A stretch of 64,000 nt of DNA from assembly GCA_019155205.2 (NCBI GenBank), contig JAHNZQ020003148.1, positions 748,404 to 812,403 of the forward strand, read 5' to 3'. Positions 44,726-55,808 of this stretch are shown here, piece after piece. Each line of letters opens with the position of its first letter. Position 1 is the first letter of the stretch. Under the pieces are notes generated by a model. The model was not told the DNA's origin and made no database searches. It was given only the letters and a program-made list of their open reading frames with translations. Origin of the DNA: Gracilaria vermiculophylla. Its lineage: Eukaryota; Rhodophyta; Florideophyceae; Gracilariales; Gracilariaceae. Made by a program: the position numbers and the translations under genes.

Positions 44726-45496
44726 AGCTTTCCATTGGAATCTTTTTAAGTGGAAACACACACATGGTTAAACACGCCGTCTTCATCTTTGACCGCCTTT
44801 TCTTGATGACCGTTGCTGGTATGATCACCCAAACTCGTGACTTTTGCGTAGCTTAGAGGAGCTTACTTTATACGATTAATTCTTTTCGGGTGTTTTAAAT
44901 CCATTTTTGTGTCTGGTCTTTCAATTCTTGCCAAATTAAGAAATGATTCTTGTCATGTCCATCGTACGAGCATGATGTGGAATTTGTTCAGGTTATTTTA
45001 GACCACTGCATGTCGACTAGCGTACAAGATCAGCCGCGACCAAAACGTTCTGTGTAGAATCGTTTTTGCAATGATAAATCGACAATAACGAGTAGAAAAG
45101 ATCAACGTCCACAGGCCCGTACATGTGATAGCTGGGGCTTGGTGGGAATGCAGGCCGACTGCAGCAAAGGGTAAAGAGGTACCTGCATTGCTTATGGGAT
45201 AACGTGTACATCAGAGAAAACGCAACGCAGAGTTTCAGACTCACCGTGTCCTCATATTCAATGGCCTCAAAAGCGAAGTTTTGAATGGGCCGTCATGACA
45301 CGAGGCTACGAAGATAGGGGCACGGTTCTGGTGTTCTATTCATTCGACTGTGTAAAGCTGGCCATCAGGAAAAAGGTGAAAGACATGGAAATATAATTTT
45401 GTGTGCTACAAAGGAGGATGAAAAAGTAAGCAATGATAGTCAAGTCAAGTCTTCCGACACGTTTAACATGGCAATGCCGTATGAGCCGCAGAAAGG
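44726..45496. other. Convergent 3' intergenic region RidA-like / TLK
   Basis: 771 bp. Small frames only; holds both 3' UTRs. Confidence 0.45.
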
Positions 45497-47461
45497 CTAT
45501 CTCTTCCTGATGAATGGATGCATGAGGGCTTGTCTAACGTCGGGTCTCGAAGACGCTTTCCTCGTTAGACACTTTGCCATAAAGTCTTTGGCTAAATCTG
45601 AAACTTGGGGTTTTGGCGGAAATTGTAATTCCTGATGTTGTACGGTTTTCTCGCGGAACATCTTTTCCTGCGTTTGATCATGACCAAATGGCTTTCTTCC
45701 GTACAACATTTGAAACAAGATAACACCTGCGCTCCACACGTCAACCTTGACACTGATTTTTGCATTTCCACCCGTGTCAAAGCACTCAGGCGGAAGGTAC
45801 CACATTGTTCCAGCTCCTTGGGAGGTCAGCTCCATGAAGTCAACCGTAGAACTGCCTTCAGACATTATCTTGGATAGACCAAAGTCCGTGATTTGCACTT
45901 CTCCTTTGTGTAGCAGTATGTTTCCGGGCTTGAGATCGTAATGAATTATTCGCCGCTCTTGTTCTGCGAGATAGAGCAACCCAGAACACACCTGTGCAAT
46001 AATTGACCGGGCTTCTTTCTCTGGGAGAGTTTTGTGGGCGCGTAAATATGAATCTAGGTCACTGCCTTCGCAATATTCTAATACCGTGCAAAAGGTGTTC
46101 TCATCGATTTCAAATATATCTATGAGTTGGACCACCCTCGGATGTTGAAGCGATTTGTGGATATCATATTCTCTCATTGCATGCCTTATGAAACTACGCT
46201 TTTTCTCCTCCTTCCAGTTGCTTGCAAGTTGATGGATTTTGCATGCGACATATGCTCCACTGCGAAAGTCATAGGCTTTGAAAACTTCGCTGAATCCTCC
46301 TCTCCCAAGTAGATTCAAAAGTTGATAACGTTCATTTAGCACAGGAAATTGCGAGAACTTCGAATCACGTTCGTCCGACTGGCGTCTCATCTCACGAATA
46401 AGTATGTCTCTCTCCTTCATCATTCCCTGCCTCTTATCAAGCAGAATACCTTCCTGCTTCTTTAACACTTGCATCTGCACGCGACATACGTCTTCCATCT
46501 CCTGGCAATACTCAATCGTATCTTCAAAGGGAACGCTGGTCTTGAGGACGGGTGGAGGCGGAGGCATTTCTCCGTCCTGCGCATTGTCTTTTTTCTGCAA
46601 TTGAGACCGTCTCTTCGTGAGTTCTTTTCTCCTCTTCTCCAGGGTTTCCTTTTCATCCTGTATCGATTTCAAATCATTCTGAATTTGTTTCCATTCGTAC
46701 CCATCTTGCCAGGCTTCGTGAATAGAAGTCCTGGTGCGCTGAACAACTTGCTTCCCAAGCCGTTCGCCATCGTCAGTGGTTTTTCGGGCGGCTTCTCGAC
46801 GTTCGTGTCTCGCCAACGAAACCAAAACCGAACGCAATTCCTCCTTGGTGCGATCAGCGCAATCACGCTCGCGTCTAAGCTCTGCCTCGCGCTCCTCTAA
46901 TTGTTCACGCAGGGAGGGCATCTCGATCTCAATTTGTGTTCGCAAGTCTTCATTCTGCGCAACCAAGTTATCTGCATCACCAGCAGCCTTTCTGAGAGCT
47001 TCGTTGTCGCACTTGAGGCGCTCTATCATACCGCGCAAGTGCGCGTAGTCATCTTGGTTGGGAGACTCTGATCTCTCCACAGGAACGTCCTTCTTGCGCA
47101 GGGGCGAGTCGCCCACCGGCTTGAAAAACTCGTCAAGTCTACCAGATTTAAAAGCGGTCGATTGTCGCTTGCGTTTTTTCATCTTTGCCTTCGGAGCTGG
47201 TGCGTACTTTCTGCGCACGTTATTGGTGACGGGGGCAGGAGTTGCAGGCCGCGACATGGAATCGGAAGAAAAACTGCGGACATCGTCCACCTCATCGGTT
47301 GGAGGCGGGGTCCGGGGCGCGGCAGCTGGCGCATTAGGTGCGATGCGCATTTGGGGTGGGGTGGTGGGCGCGGCGCTTAAGCGGGCCTCGAGAAGACGAA
47401 GACGACGAGAGGATTGATCGTCCTCGGCTGCGGTGAGCTCGATTTTCTCGGTGGTGCTCAT
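45497..47461 (-). CDS. TLK: Tousled-like Ser/Thr kinase (TLK)
   Basis: 654 aa, single exon, ATG at 47461. Residues 1-105 are Pro/Ala-rich with a basic cluster KMKKRKRQ (NLS). SGRLDEFF at 106-113 resembles a PCNA-interaction (PIP) box. Residues about 145-380 are coiled coil (several Glu/Arg-rich heptad runs, including EWKQIQNDLKSIQDEKETLE). The kinase domain (about 385-652) has LNERYQLLNLLGRGGFSEVF, VACKIHQL, the Tousled signature IIHYDLKPGNILL, ITDFGLSKIM, and GAGTMWYLPPECF. TLKs are nuclear kinases that phosphorylate the histone chaperone ASF1 during replication. The C-terminus stops right after the kinase domain, without the Ser-rich tail of animal TLKs. Assignment is firm. Confidence 0.96.
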   Translation of the reverse strand: MSTTEKIELTAAEDDQSSRRLRLLEARLSAAPTTPPQMRIAPNAPAAAPRTPPPTDEVDDVRSFSSDSMSRPATPAPVTNNVRRKYAPAPKAKMKKRKRQSTAFKSGRLDEFFKPVGDSPLRKKDVPVERSESPNQDDYAHLRGMIERLKCDNEALRKAAGDADNLVAQNEDLRTQIEIEMPSLREQLEEREAELRRERDCADRTKEELRSVLVSLARHERREAARKTTDDGERLGKQVVQRTRTSIHEAWQDGYEWKQIQNDLKSIQDEKETLEKRRKELTKRRSQLQKKDNAQDGEMPPPPPVLKTSVPFEDTIEYCQEMEDVCRVQMQVLKKQEGILLDKRQGMMKERDILIREMRRQSDERDSKFSQFPVLNERYQLLNLLGRGGFSEVFKAYDFRSGAYVACKIHQLASNWKEEKKRSFIRHAMREYDIHKSLQHPRVVQLIDIFEIDENTFCTVLEYCEGSDLDSYLRAHKTLPEKEARSIIAQVCSGLLYLAEQERRIIHYDLKPGNILLHKGEVQITDFGLSKIMSEGSSTVDFMELTSQGAGTMWYLPPECFDTGGNAKISVKVDVWSAGVILFQMLYGRKPFGHDQTQEKMFREKTVQHQELQFPPKPQVSDLAKDFMAKCLTRKASSRPDVRQALMHPFIRKR

Positions 47462-49728
47462 GTTGAACCTCAGAAGGCCACCACAAAACGCAGAGCAAAC
47501 GAGAAGGATGGGTGTAGGATGGTCGGCGCGAGGGGGAAGGGGAGCACTCGTAAGTATGTAATGTGATGTGGGCTACCGGGCCGAAGTGCTTGGGCAATCG
47601 AACAAATGTGGTCTGCCTACGTTGCGGCCACAACTGAAGTTGCGGCAGTCGCGAGTTTCGATTTTTTGGCGCGAATGATCGATACGGGATGAGCAATTTG
47701 GCGCCACGTAGCGTGGTATAGCAACGTACATTACGACGGCTATCAAAGGTCACCCGAAGATCCAGTCGGCTATGCACAGAGCGGTTTCCGGTTTTGTGCA
47801 CAGCAAGGACGGCTCTACCCTTGTCAGCCTTTCAATGCTCTGCATCAGGTGATCGGCATAGACAAAGGGTAGCTGTCAGACCGGCTTTGTTTGAGAAATG
47901 CCAAAAAGCTGGCTGATGTAGAACAAAACCTGTTTTTTGAAATTGGCCAACATTAGGTTTGGTAAAATTGCGTTTTCATTGTAGATCCGGATTTTTGGCG
48001 ATTATCTTGTCTAGTTTTCCAGAAAACGTGAACCAAACGCCTTTCGCACTGAGTAAAAGCATTATCCTTTTATGAGGGTGAAACGTTTTGAACGCAATGC
48101 TTTCTCAAGCAGCCGAGAAAATAGCCAGGCTTTCCGGCGATCGGCCTTACTCCAGAAAGGCGATCCAATTCGTGCAGCATTGCGCGAGCTGTGTTCCACG
48201 CTTGAGCTAAAGTACAGCAGAAGGTGGGGGTGGGTGCTCGAGAACGAACGCGACCAAAGTGGCGAGTCAGGCAAGCAGTTCCGAGGGCGCGTCGAGGGCA
48301 TGCGAAAGGGCGCGGCCGGTCAGAAAGCAGCATCAACGACGGAGGGGGGCTGCATGCGATCGGGAGACGCTTTCACAGATAAAGAAACTCTTTTGTGCAT
48401 ACCTGGAAACCCCAATGTCCGTCATCTTAAGCTTGACGCGATTAATTAGATCTGTCACAGCTAACAAAAGCCAGTACCACCGTGACAAGGACGCAGGCTA
48501 TTAGACACTGAAAAGTCCAAACTCGTCTTCTCAGGTCAACTCCTTTTATGTATACTATCGATTCGGGCGTACCAAAAGCTGCCCAAAATTTCACATATTC
48601 AAAGGTTATGAACAAAGCCCGTGTGATGGCTACTTTTCAGCTCCAATTTGCGTTTCTCCGTATACTTTACCTGTGCGTCACTTTCGGTTTTGTTCTAGTC
48701 CTACAGAAGTACGAACATACCGACGATACACGATAATGCCTCATCTCAACGTATACCTACATTGACCGACTCGAACAGTGCAAGCGCTTGCGCGCATATC
48801 GTAGTCCCCACTCATCAGAGGAATTTTTTCTGTGTTGTTTCAAACAAGTGGTCATTTTCACCAGTCTCAAAAGAAAGTGAGTACGACTCTTCTCATAGCT
48901 GAAAAGGTCTCGAGAGCGCTTGAGTAAAAATTAAAAAGTCTACTATTTCAACTTGCAGGCCGATTCTGGAGCTCAAAGACACCGATGCCACCCTCTGTAA
49001 TCTTCGTAATCTGTGAATCCCGTAGTCTCCATCTATGCCGAAGGAATAGGAAAGGTGTGTAAATGAGGAATATGCTATATGTATTTCAGCTTGCATCGAG
49101 ATACACGAGCATGAGGCATCAATGACTGCATATTTTGTTGAGGAAGCATGGACACACGCCTACTTTAGCGACTACTATCTGCCTGCTACGTCATCTTGAT
49201 TGAATTCCACCAATCATGCCATGGTTTTTTAACATATCGATTCGACTTGACACTTACAATCCCAATCCCGACGTGTACTTGTGGGCAACGAACTTAACTG
49301 AACAACTGAACAACATTTGATCAACATATTCTAACATATAAAAATTTAAATCGCGTTGCTTCCACCTAGGAGATTATCATCCCCTATCGCTCCACAACCT
49401 CTGAAAGCAAAAATCCAGACAATAAGTACAGTACTACCCACCTTATCTATCGCCGTACGGTAACATATTCTTCATTGATGGACGGTAGGATGCTTGCACA
49501 AAGGGGTCGAGTTGAAGATTCGTAGGAACTACCAGTCCGCAACCAGATCACGTGCCCTTTCCGTTAAGTTTTCCTTTACGTGTGTTGACCTGTCTACTAA
49601 ATCTTTGTCTGAAGTTAATGACCTTGCCGAGACACATCAAGTACTATACAACTTTTTTCGCTGCTGCCACTGCCTAAACAAGCTGTCCCGGGATGTCGCG
49701 TGCATGTTCTAAAGAGATCACATGATGA
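47462..49728. other. Intergenic region TLK / NFACT-R
   Basis: 2,267 bp. The first 350 bp are the TLK 5' flank. A GC-richer island at about 48.06-48.4 kb is open on both strands (125 codons plus from ATG 48072; about 90 codons minus), with no recognised family. The rest, to 49.7 kb, is AT-rich with short frames. Confidence 0.4.
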
Positions 49729-51066
49729 CTAAGAAGATTTGTTGTTGGCCCCATCCAACATTCTCTTTTCGAAAACTTCCCCAGTTCTCTCGTCCTTATC
49801 TGTTTGATTATCACCGCCCTTTGTTTCAAGTACTCTAGCCATGTTGCTGCATTCCTCGTTGGAATTCGCACCCAGCCGTTTCTCTCGTCCAGCGTTCATG
49901 TTGCGTGAGCTTTCCATATCATTCTTATTTTCATTCACTGTTCTTTCGCTCACTCCATTGTCGGCAACAACTTTAGTGGACTCGATTTCCCCCCCCCTTG
50001 GCTCAAGATAGTTGACGTCGTCGATCTCGTTAACAGCCGTGGCTTTCGGATCTTTGATACCGTCGGGTGCATTGTGGCCATAGCTTAGTTCTCTGCTAGA
50101 TGTTTGGCCTTCTTTGTCGCTTAAAAGTTTTGTACATGAATCGTCTTTTGAAACGTGTTCTGCACCATCTGTCTTCATCTCTACAACGCGCTGGACTTCG
50201 ACCTTTTCTGTCGGTTGAGCTTCCTCGTTTATCTCCTCCTTCAACTTAATCACCAAGTGTTTGTGTTCGTCAACCTCGCAAATGTGACCTTCATCGGAAT
50301 CTGAAATTCCCATAGCTCTCTGTTCCACGCTCATGTCATCCGCATCGTCGTGATCGTGGTGCTCTCCATTTTGCTCCATCGTTTCAATATTCGCAAAGTC
50401 TTCATTTTCTTCTTCGCTGTCGTCTTCAGAATCGTCTTGAAAGATCTGTTCTCCGTATGATCTTCTCATGTACCAGTCTCGCCGGCTTGCAGCTTCTCGG
50501 CGAAGCATTGTTTCTCTCCAGGCAGAAAACTCTCGGTCTAAGTTGGCAACGGTACCGGACCTTTCCGACCTTGCAAGCAATTGCATCACCCTGTGCTCAT
50601 CATACTCTACGCGGTAAAAATGGGGCATTCGGGTCGTTATTACTCTGCCAGGCAGGTCGGCCAGTTCATCATCGTAGTGGCTGCTGCAGCCGGCCAAAAT
50701 ATCATACACAGCACCTTCAGAGCCTTTGTTTGTCTCATGAGAAAGTAAAGAGTCAACTCGAGCATACACAGCACTGGTGTCCTCTTCTTCGCGAGCGTCT
50801 GAGAAAAATTTGACGAGCAGCGCAGCCTCGTAGATGGTGTGAGACAGATCAAGTTCTTTTCGGCCATCTCTAGATCTTCTGCAACGGTCTTCCTGGCTCG
50901 GGAGAAGTTTGAGATCGCCAATGGATACAATGGCATGTGGAGACGCACGCTCGCTCAAATGCACCCATATGTCATCAGGAAATGCGTGGCGACAGAGAGA
51001 GGCATTCTCATCATCAGTTTCGCCGACATATATTTGGAAGCCCTGACAAGAAAGAACGCTTCGCAT
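49729..51066 (-). CDS. NFACT-R (DUF814) protein, CCDC25/Jlp2-like, with acidic C-terminus
   Basis: 445 aa, single exon, ATG at 51066. The N-terminal NFACT-R domain (about 5-120) has GFQIYVGETDDENASLCRHA, the core DDIWVHLSERASPHAIVSI and a helix region IYEAALLVKFFSDARE. Residues about 145-200 continue with RVITTRMPHFYRVEYDEHRV, and about 175-215 give the CCDC25-like DREFSAWRETMLRREAASRRD helix. Residues about 215-445 are acidic and disordered (long Asp/Glu runs). NFACT-R domains occur in the ribosome quality-control factor NEMF/Rqc2 and in stand-alone CCDC25 proteins. It lies one kilobase from a second NFACT-R gene in the same orientation. Biochemical role unknown. Confidence 0.82.
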   Translation of the reverse strand: MRSVLSCQGFQIYVGETDDENASLCRHAFPDDIWVHLSERASPHAIVSIGDLKLLPSQEDRCRRSRDGRKELDLSHTIYEAALLVKFFSDAREEEDTSAVYARVDSLLSHETNKGSEGAVYDILAGCSSHYDDELADLPGRVITTRMPHFYRVEYDEHRVMQLLARSERSGTVANLDREFSAWRETMLRREAASRRDWYMRRSYGEQIFQDDSEDDSEEENEDFANIETMEQNGEHHDHDDADDMSVEQRAMGISDSDEGHICEVDEHKHLVIKLKEEINEEAQPTEKVEVQRVVEMKTDGAEHVSKDDSCTKLLSDKEGQTSSRELSYGHNAPDGIKDPKATAVNEIDDVNYLEPRGGEIESTKVVADNGVSERTVNENKNDMESSRNMNAGREKRLGANSNEECSNMARVLETKGGDNQTDKDERTGEVFEKRMLDGANNKSS

Positions 51067-52079
51067 CTCTTCAGCAGTCAGTTGTGATTTTGATTTTTGG
51101 TACGCAGATCAACTTTTCGGTGGTTTTGGGCTGTCCCGCTTCGGCTCAACCAGAACCTGAAGTAGGCCGCTCTTTCTCAGCACACGGGCGGTGTAGTTGA
51201 AGGCCGTGAACGCTTCCGAAAGTCATGCGTAGGTTGAATGCTCGGATGGGCTGCTCATTCAGATGGGGAAGGGTGGGCGTGCAGGGGGGGGGGAAAAGTG
51301 GAGGGATCCGTTTTCAGGGGGCGATTTTTGGCAGGAACCGGATACGCTGCACTTGGTCGCCATTGGATTGATTGCATTTGGAAACTGTGTACGGCGCGCG
51401 CCCACTGGACGGATGAGTTTTACGTTTCATGCTTGCGCGTCGCGTGGCGGCTGCAGCCAGCGCATCGTTACCGAAATTCCGATTCCTTCCTTCCGAATCT
51501 CCAATGTTCGCCAGCCACCCACGCCGCTCACCCCTCACCCACCACCAAATAATTCACTGCGCGCGGTAAACCTCCGGCGCTGGCAATTCATGCTGAGGGA
51601 ACAGCCAAGTTAAATTTAGTTGCAAAGTTTGACCACTCGTCCTGCGAGAAAAGAGGCTCGTGTGCTAACTAGCGTCGTGCTCACGACATACGAACGGTCA
51701 CCTACTTCTTCAACGCAGTACAAAAAGTTGCCAGGTATATTTTCCCGGACTCGCTTTCTTCCTCTCCGCAGGGGAGAACGTTGCCAAAGCCATGTAGAAC
51801 GTGAAAATGTTCCAGCTTTCGACAATCAACTCCGCCTTTGTGTTAGTTGCAAGCGCTTCCTCCCAATTCCGTGTACTTTCACAACCTGAAAGCTGTCTGT
51901 TTCGCAGTGGGAGAGAGAAATGCTGCTCTTCTCGTTTTAGACGTTGTGCCTCTTCTCGCGACGGTGGATGGCACGCCTGAAGGCCGCGAGATGCGCATGC
52001 TGTGCAGCTCGCCTTCACCCGGTGCGCGCCTTGTCGACCAGCGCCAAACGAACACACATATGCAAAATCAACGCATTTT
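51067..52079. other. Intergenic region between the two NFACT-R genes
   Basis: 1,013 bp with a 10-G run at 51284-51293, in the 5' flank of the downstream gene. An ATG-started minus frame of 115 codons (52057-51710) lies just after the small NFACT-R stop; no family recognised and I treat it as 3' UTR. Confidence 0.4.
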
Positions 52080-52478
52080 CTATTTCTTCTTCAACTGCCC
52101 CAGGAAGAAAGCAATGCATCTTTCGTCAAACACCACCTTGGTCCTCGTAGGCTCCTTCTTGAGAGTCACCGATCCCGCCTTTCCAGAAGGGTCTGCAGAC
52201 ACCCACTTGGCCTCGATATACATCACAGTAACCTGCGCCATTTCGCGCGCCTTCGAGAAGTATTTCACTAGTTGGGCGCATTCGTGTATTGCTTCGCTGA
52301 GCTGCGCCTTGGTCTTCTTCTTCTTGGGGACGGAAAGGACGAGGTGAGGCGATGACATGCCGTCCAGGTGGAACCAGAGGTCATTCTGTTTTGCGCCGCG
52401 CCACAACGCGTCGTTCTCTGCGGCGTTGTCTCCAACGTGAATTAGCAAGTTATCCTCGGAGGTGTTTAAGCTCTTCAT
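52080..52478 (-). CDS. Small stand-alone NFACT-R (DUF814) protein
   Basis: 132 aa, single exon, ATG at 52478. The whole protein is one NFACT-R domain: LLIHVGDNAAENDALWRGA, NDLWFHLDGMSSPHLVLSV, then a basic loop (PKKKKTKAQ), the helix LSEAIHECAQLVKYFSKARE, and the strand pair VTVMYIEAKWV and GSVTLKKEPTRTKVVFDE. The last residues are basic (QLKKK). It lacks the long tail of its neighbour and is closer to the canonical DLWFH-SSPH core than that gene. Such domains bind tRNA/ribosome in NEMF/Rqc2; here the role is unknown. Paralogue of the CCDC25-like gene 1 kb away, but diverged, so an old duplication or independent origin. Confidence 0.82.
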   Translation of the reverse strand: MKSLNTSEDNLLIHVGDNAAENDALWRGAKQNDLWFHLDGMSSPHLVLSVPKKKKTKAQLSEAIHECAQLVKYFSKAREMAQVTVMYIEAKWVSADPSGKAGSVTLKKEPTRTKVVFDERCIAFFLGQLKKK

Positions 52479-54175
52479 AATAAATGGGAGTGGCTGTCCC
52501 TCTTTTTGTCCAAATCGAAGAGTGATGAGCAGGGGGTTTATAGCAAAGCCGCTGGGTGCACGATGTGGTTGCGGAGGTTCTTATATAGCAGAGGTGGTAT
52601 GGCTGGGCGCAGCGCCGTCTCGCACCCTTGGTAGATGCCGCACCTCAGCGGTCTACTTTGCAACGCCTCATTGCGGCCCCGCATGCGTGCAACAGATGCG
52701 CCAGCAGTGTCGCTGAACGACCCAAAATCGTTGTTTCTTAAAACTTTTGTTTATTTTCCGTCAATGAAGACTTGTCGCTGCCGAGCGGGTCAAATTGCGT
52801 CTCAAACCCTCTCAAAGCGGCTCTAAACGGCGTGGGGCTCGCTGTGGGCGCCGCCGTGCTCGACGTGGGACTCCACACGCTTCAACCCGTTCCGCCGCGC
52901 CCGGTGCGACGGCTCCTTCCCACTCCACCGACCCCCCCGCGGCGCTACGTCTGCAGCTGCAGTTTGCACGTTTGCACGGGACGCTGAGGTTCTGAGCTCA
53001 CAGCCGCATCCTCCAATGTTAATCAACGTGGCTCGTTATGCTCCACCGATAATAAATTATTACGCGCCCAAGCGTTATGGCGCATTGACCTGGCGCCCGT
53101 TGTTCGGAATCCATCTGACTTCCAAAGACTGAATGGGCTCAAACTTGTCATCATTCAAAAAGTACATCATTCCGCCCAGAAAATGAACCGTCCCACGGAA
53201 AACGCACATACTACTTTGTCCACAGACATTCCTGAAAATCAGAATCCCACTGCATCTCACGAGGTGCTTCTTTTAGTCTTTGAATAATCCCTTTGACCCA
53301 AATGTTGTATCATTCACACAAGTTAGAAAGCTCGCCAAAAACCAAAACAGTTTCCGAGACCCTTTGAAGCTGATTTCTGAATACCCTTGATACCCTATAC
53401 AAGTCAGCGGGTACCCATTTATTCTGTTCAGCTGATCTGAGCACCCCTGTTTTCGACTTCTGCGTAACACTCATGCACTTGATCGTTTCCTCTAGATGTC
53501 GCGGGAGCTTTAAACAATTTTCTGCATAATCGTTCCAGCCGCACCTACTTACAGCCGTATATTGCCGCATCATTTTCTCACCCCGCCTCATGAGTCAAAT
53601 TTGGCCCTCAGGGCGAAGTAACTCACCCCCCTCTCCTTTCACTCAAAGACAATCAGCGGATGTGTTCATGTTCTACAGACTGCTTCAGGGAAACGCCCCG
53701 TCAATAAGGTACCAATGGTCTTATGGGCAGCTTTGCAGCCAGTTGGCCGACCACTCAGTCTAATTTGTCAAACCGCACAGCTTCGAAAGAGAGAGCTCGC
53801 GTGCACATGCCTCATAAACTGTTGAGTTCGAATCTTAGACATCCAAATCCATAACGCTTCCACGCAGTCAGTAATTCGCAGACGGTTGCCTTCGTATCCG
53901 CTGATCTTTAAGCTTCACGTTGTCTACTGAGCCATGGCCAGAAACATTGGCCACATACCACGTCATCATGAGCATTATAGTAAATTTAGCGTTTAGTGAA
54001 CTACATTCATATCTATCATTGCAGATCAGACTATGTTTGAATAAGCAACTTGGAAATGAGAAATTTCCAACACCGGTTGAAACGTGCTTCCAGTCAGTGA
54101 GTTAATATATGTAAGTGAAAATACGACCAGCAGGTTGTGACTATGGCCAACGCGCTCATTCGTACCATCCATGCT
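52479..54175. other. Intergenic region NFACT-R / Cys-rich paralogue A
   Basis: 1,697 bp. A TATA-like TTATATAGCAG is seen about 90-100 bp upstream of the small NFACT-R start on the complementary map. A 93-codon ATG-started minus frame (53591-53310) has no family match. The 3' end of the inverted repeat arm begins near 54164. Confidence 0.4.
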
Positions 54176-55808
54176 TCACAGGTCCACTGCAGTAGGGTAC
54201 ACAGTCGGTGGAGCCATGTGCAACGGGATGGAGCTGGAAAGTAAATCCTGATTCGCGCACACGTACAAGTTGCAGTGTTGGCAGCAGTTCTCCTGCTCGA
54301 TGCCCCAAAGGAAAGGATCGCTCAGAGACAGCGCTAGCAGCGTGCACATGTCCGAACAGCATTCCTCGTCCGCACTCATCAGAGACACTGCCCTGGAAAC
54401 GTGGATCCAACCAGGAGCACAGACTCCCGATTCCCCGTCCTTGCCAATAGAGCCGAGATCCCCGCCAATGCCAGTGGTCAGAACCAAAAACTGGTAAGCG
54501 TTCGTCACCAGACCCACGTCGTTGGCCATTATCTCGTTGACAGACTTCCTCTCCACCAAAACTTGCGATTTTGCGTCCGTGTAAAGAATGCTGTCACTGT
54601 CCCCGTACGACTGGAGCGACGACAACTTTTGGACCAGAGTCGGAAGATATTTCTTCGCACTGGCAATAATGCTGAGAACATTGTTCAAGCTCACAGTCGC
54701 CTTGTTTGGCGACGCAGCCAATAGCAACTCCACCTGAGTCTTGTAATCCTCCATGTACGTAATCGGGATGTGCAATGCATCTCCGCTTTGCTTCTTGCAC
54801 CGCACTCCCTCGAATACAAACGATGTGTGGTTGTGCAAAATCGCGTTGGCTGCCACCACGTTGGCCGGCACCTCGTTCCCATTCCCCGCGCTGGGGTTTG
54901 CTACGCGCACCACCTGCACCAGACTCAGCACGTACGCCGTCACAGCCGTGGCCGGAAACGTGATGTTGTTCGGGTGAGTGACCGCGTTGAACGACGCGCA
55001 AGCCGCCTCCCTCGCAGAGCTGTCATCCTGGAAGAAAGCCTCATCAGACGGGAACTGCGCAGGCTGCCAGGCCGGTGAGTTAATGATCTGCAGGCTCTTG
55101 GTGTGCGTGTCGAGTAGCTCCAACCCGAGATCCAGCCGATCTTGCTCATCGCCGCTCAACGCCCGCAGACTCTTTTGCGAGTCATACAACCGGAACAGCC
55201 TCGAAGCGGTGGCTACCCCCTCATCGCTGTCGGCCAAGTTGCGCAGCGCGGCGACCTCACTGTTTGCGTTGAACTTGGTGTCCACGCACGGCTCGTCCAA
55301 AAGAGTCGACGAACAGTTGCACTCCCGAGCGACATACCTCAACGCATCGTTGTAGAACACGCCCACCACCTGCGATGCAACTCCGAGACGAACGAGATTT
55401 GCATTTGCCTGGTAAGAATCTTGCAGAACCTGCGATAATTGGAGTTGGGTGTTGCAAACAGGCGTACTGAGAGCCGCTTGTATGAAAAGGCCCACGCAAA
55501 ATGCTGAAAAACACACTTTCCTCTTCATCATCTTGTCCGTCAATGAATGTGTTGCTCTTTCAGCGCAGATGAGTGAAGAAGCAAACACAAAGAGTTCCAA
55601 CACCAGGAGTGATAGTGAAGGGCAACGCCGACGTTGAGTGTGTGTGCTGGGGTGGAGAAGGCGGTGCTCATGGCGGGGAGGTCGCTCCGTGTCGCTTTAT
55701 ATAGTACACCGGAAGAAGATATGTCGATGGAGCTCGCTGTCAGGTCTGCAGTGAGTGAAGCGCAATGGTCGGATAAAGCATTTCCTGTCATCATGGGTGG
55801 TTTTGATT
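54164..55808. repeat. Left arm of 1.65-kb inverted duplication
   Basis: The reverse complement of this segment matches 60350-62001 almost base for base, from about 15 nt beyond the stop codon through the whole coding region to about 280 bp upstream of the start, including the TATA element. Homology stops at AATCAAAA at 55801-55808. Confidence 0.93.
54176..55531 (-). CDS. Secreted Cys-rich protein, paralogue A (unknown family)
   Basis: 451 aa from the ATG pair at 55531 (MMKRKVCFSAFCVGLFIQAA); the frame above starts with TTG. Residues 1-24 are a signal peptide. The mature protein begins with a single Cys (CNTQLQLSQVLQDSY), has a CNCSS motif near 80, and a long helical middle with several N-glycosylation sites (NITF, NHT). 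After a variable Gly-rich linker a Cys-rich module closes the protein: CAPGWIHVSRAV, DEECCSDMC, ENCCQHCNLYVC. Nothing is recognised by family. It is about 90% identical by eye to paralogue C at 60627, in opposite orientation, and more distantly related to paralogue B at 58662. Extracellular or cell-wall location is inferred from the signal peptide and disulfide-type cysteines. Confidence 0.8.
   Translation of the reverse strand: MMKRKVCFSAFCVGLFIQAALSTPVCNTQLQLSQVLQDSYQANANLVRLGVASQVVGVFYNDALRYVARECNCSSTLLDEPCVDTKFNANSEVAALRNLADSDEGVATASRLFRLYDSQKSLRALSGDEQDRLDLGLELLDTHTKSLQIINSPAWQPAQFPSDEAFFQDDSSAREAACASFNAVTHPNNITFPATAVTAYVLSLVQVVRVANPSAGNGNEVPANVVAANAILHNHTSFVFEGVRCKKQSGDALHIPITYMEDYKTQVELLLAASPNKATVSLNNVLSIIASAKKYLPTLVQKLSSLQSYGDSDSILYTDAKSQVLVERKSVNEIMANDVGLVTNAYQFLVLTTGIGGDLGSIGKDGESGVCAPGWIHVSRAVSLMSADEECCSDMCTLLALSLSDPFLWGIEQENCCQHCNLYVCANQDLLSSSIPLHMAPPTVYPTAVDL

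Noticed and set aside
53310..53591. 93-codon ATG ORF, minus strand
   Set aside because: No family, no promoter or neighbour support.
55540..55794. ORF repeated at 60346-60618
   Set aside because: The near-identical small frames are the promoter and 5' UTR of the duplicated Cys-rich genes read in another frame, not a separate gene.
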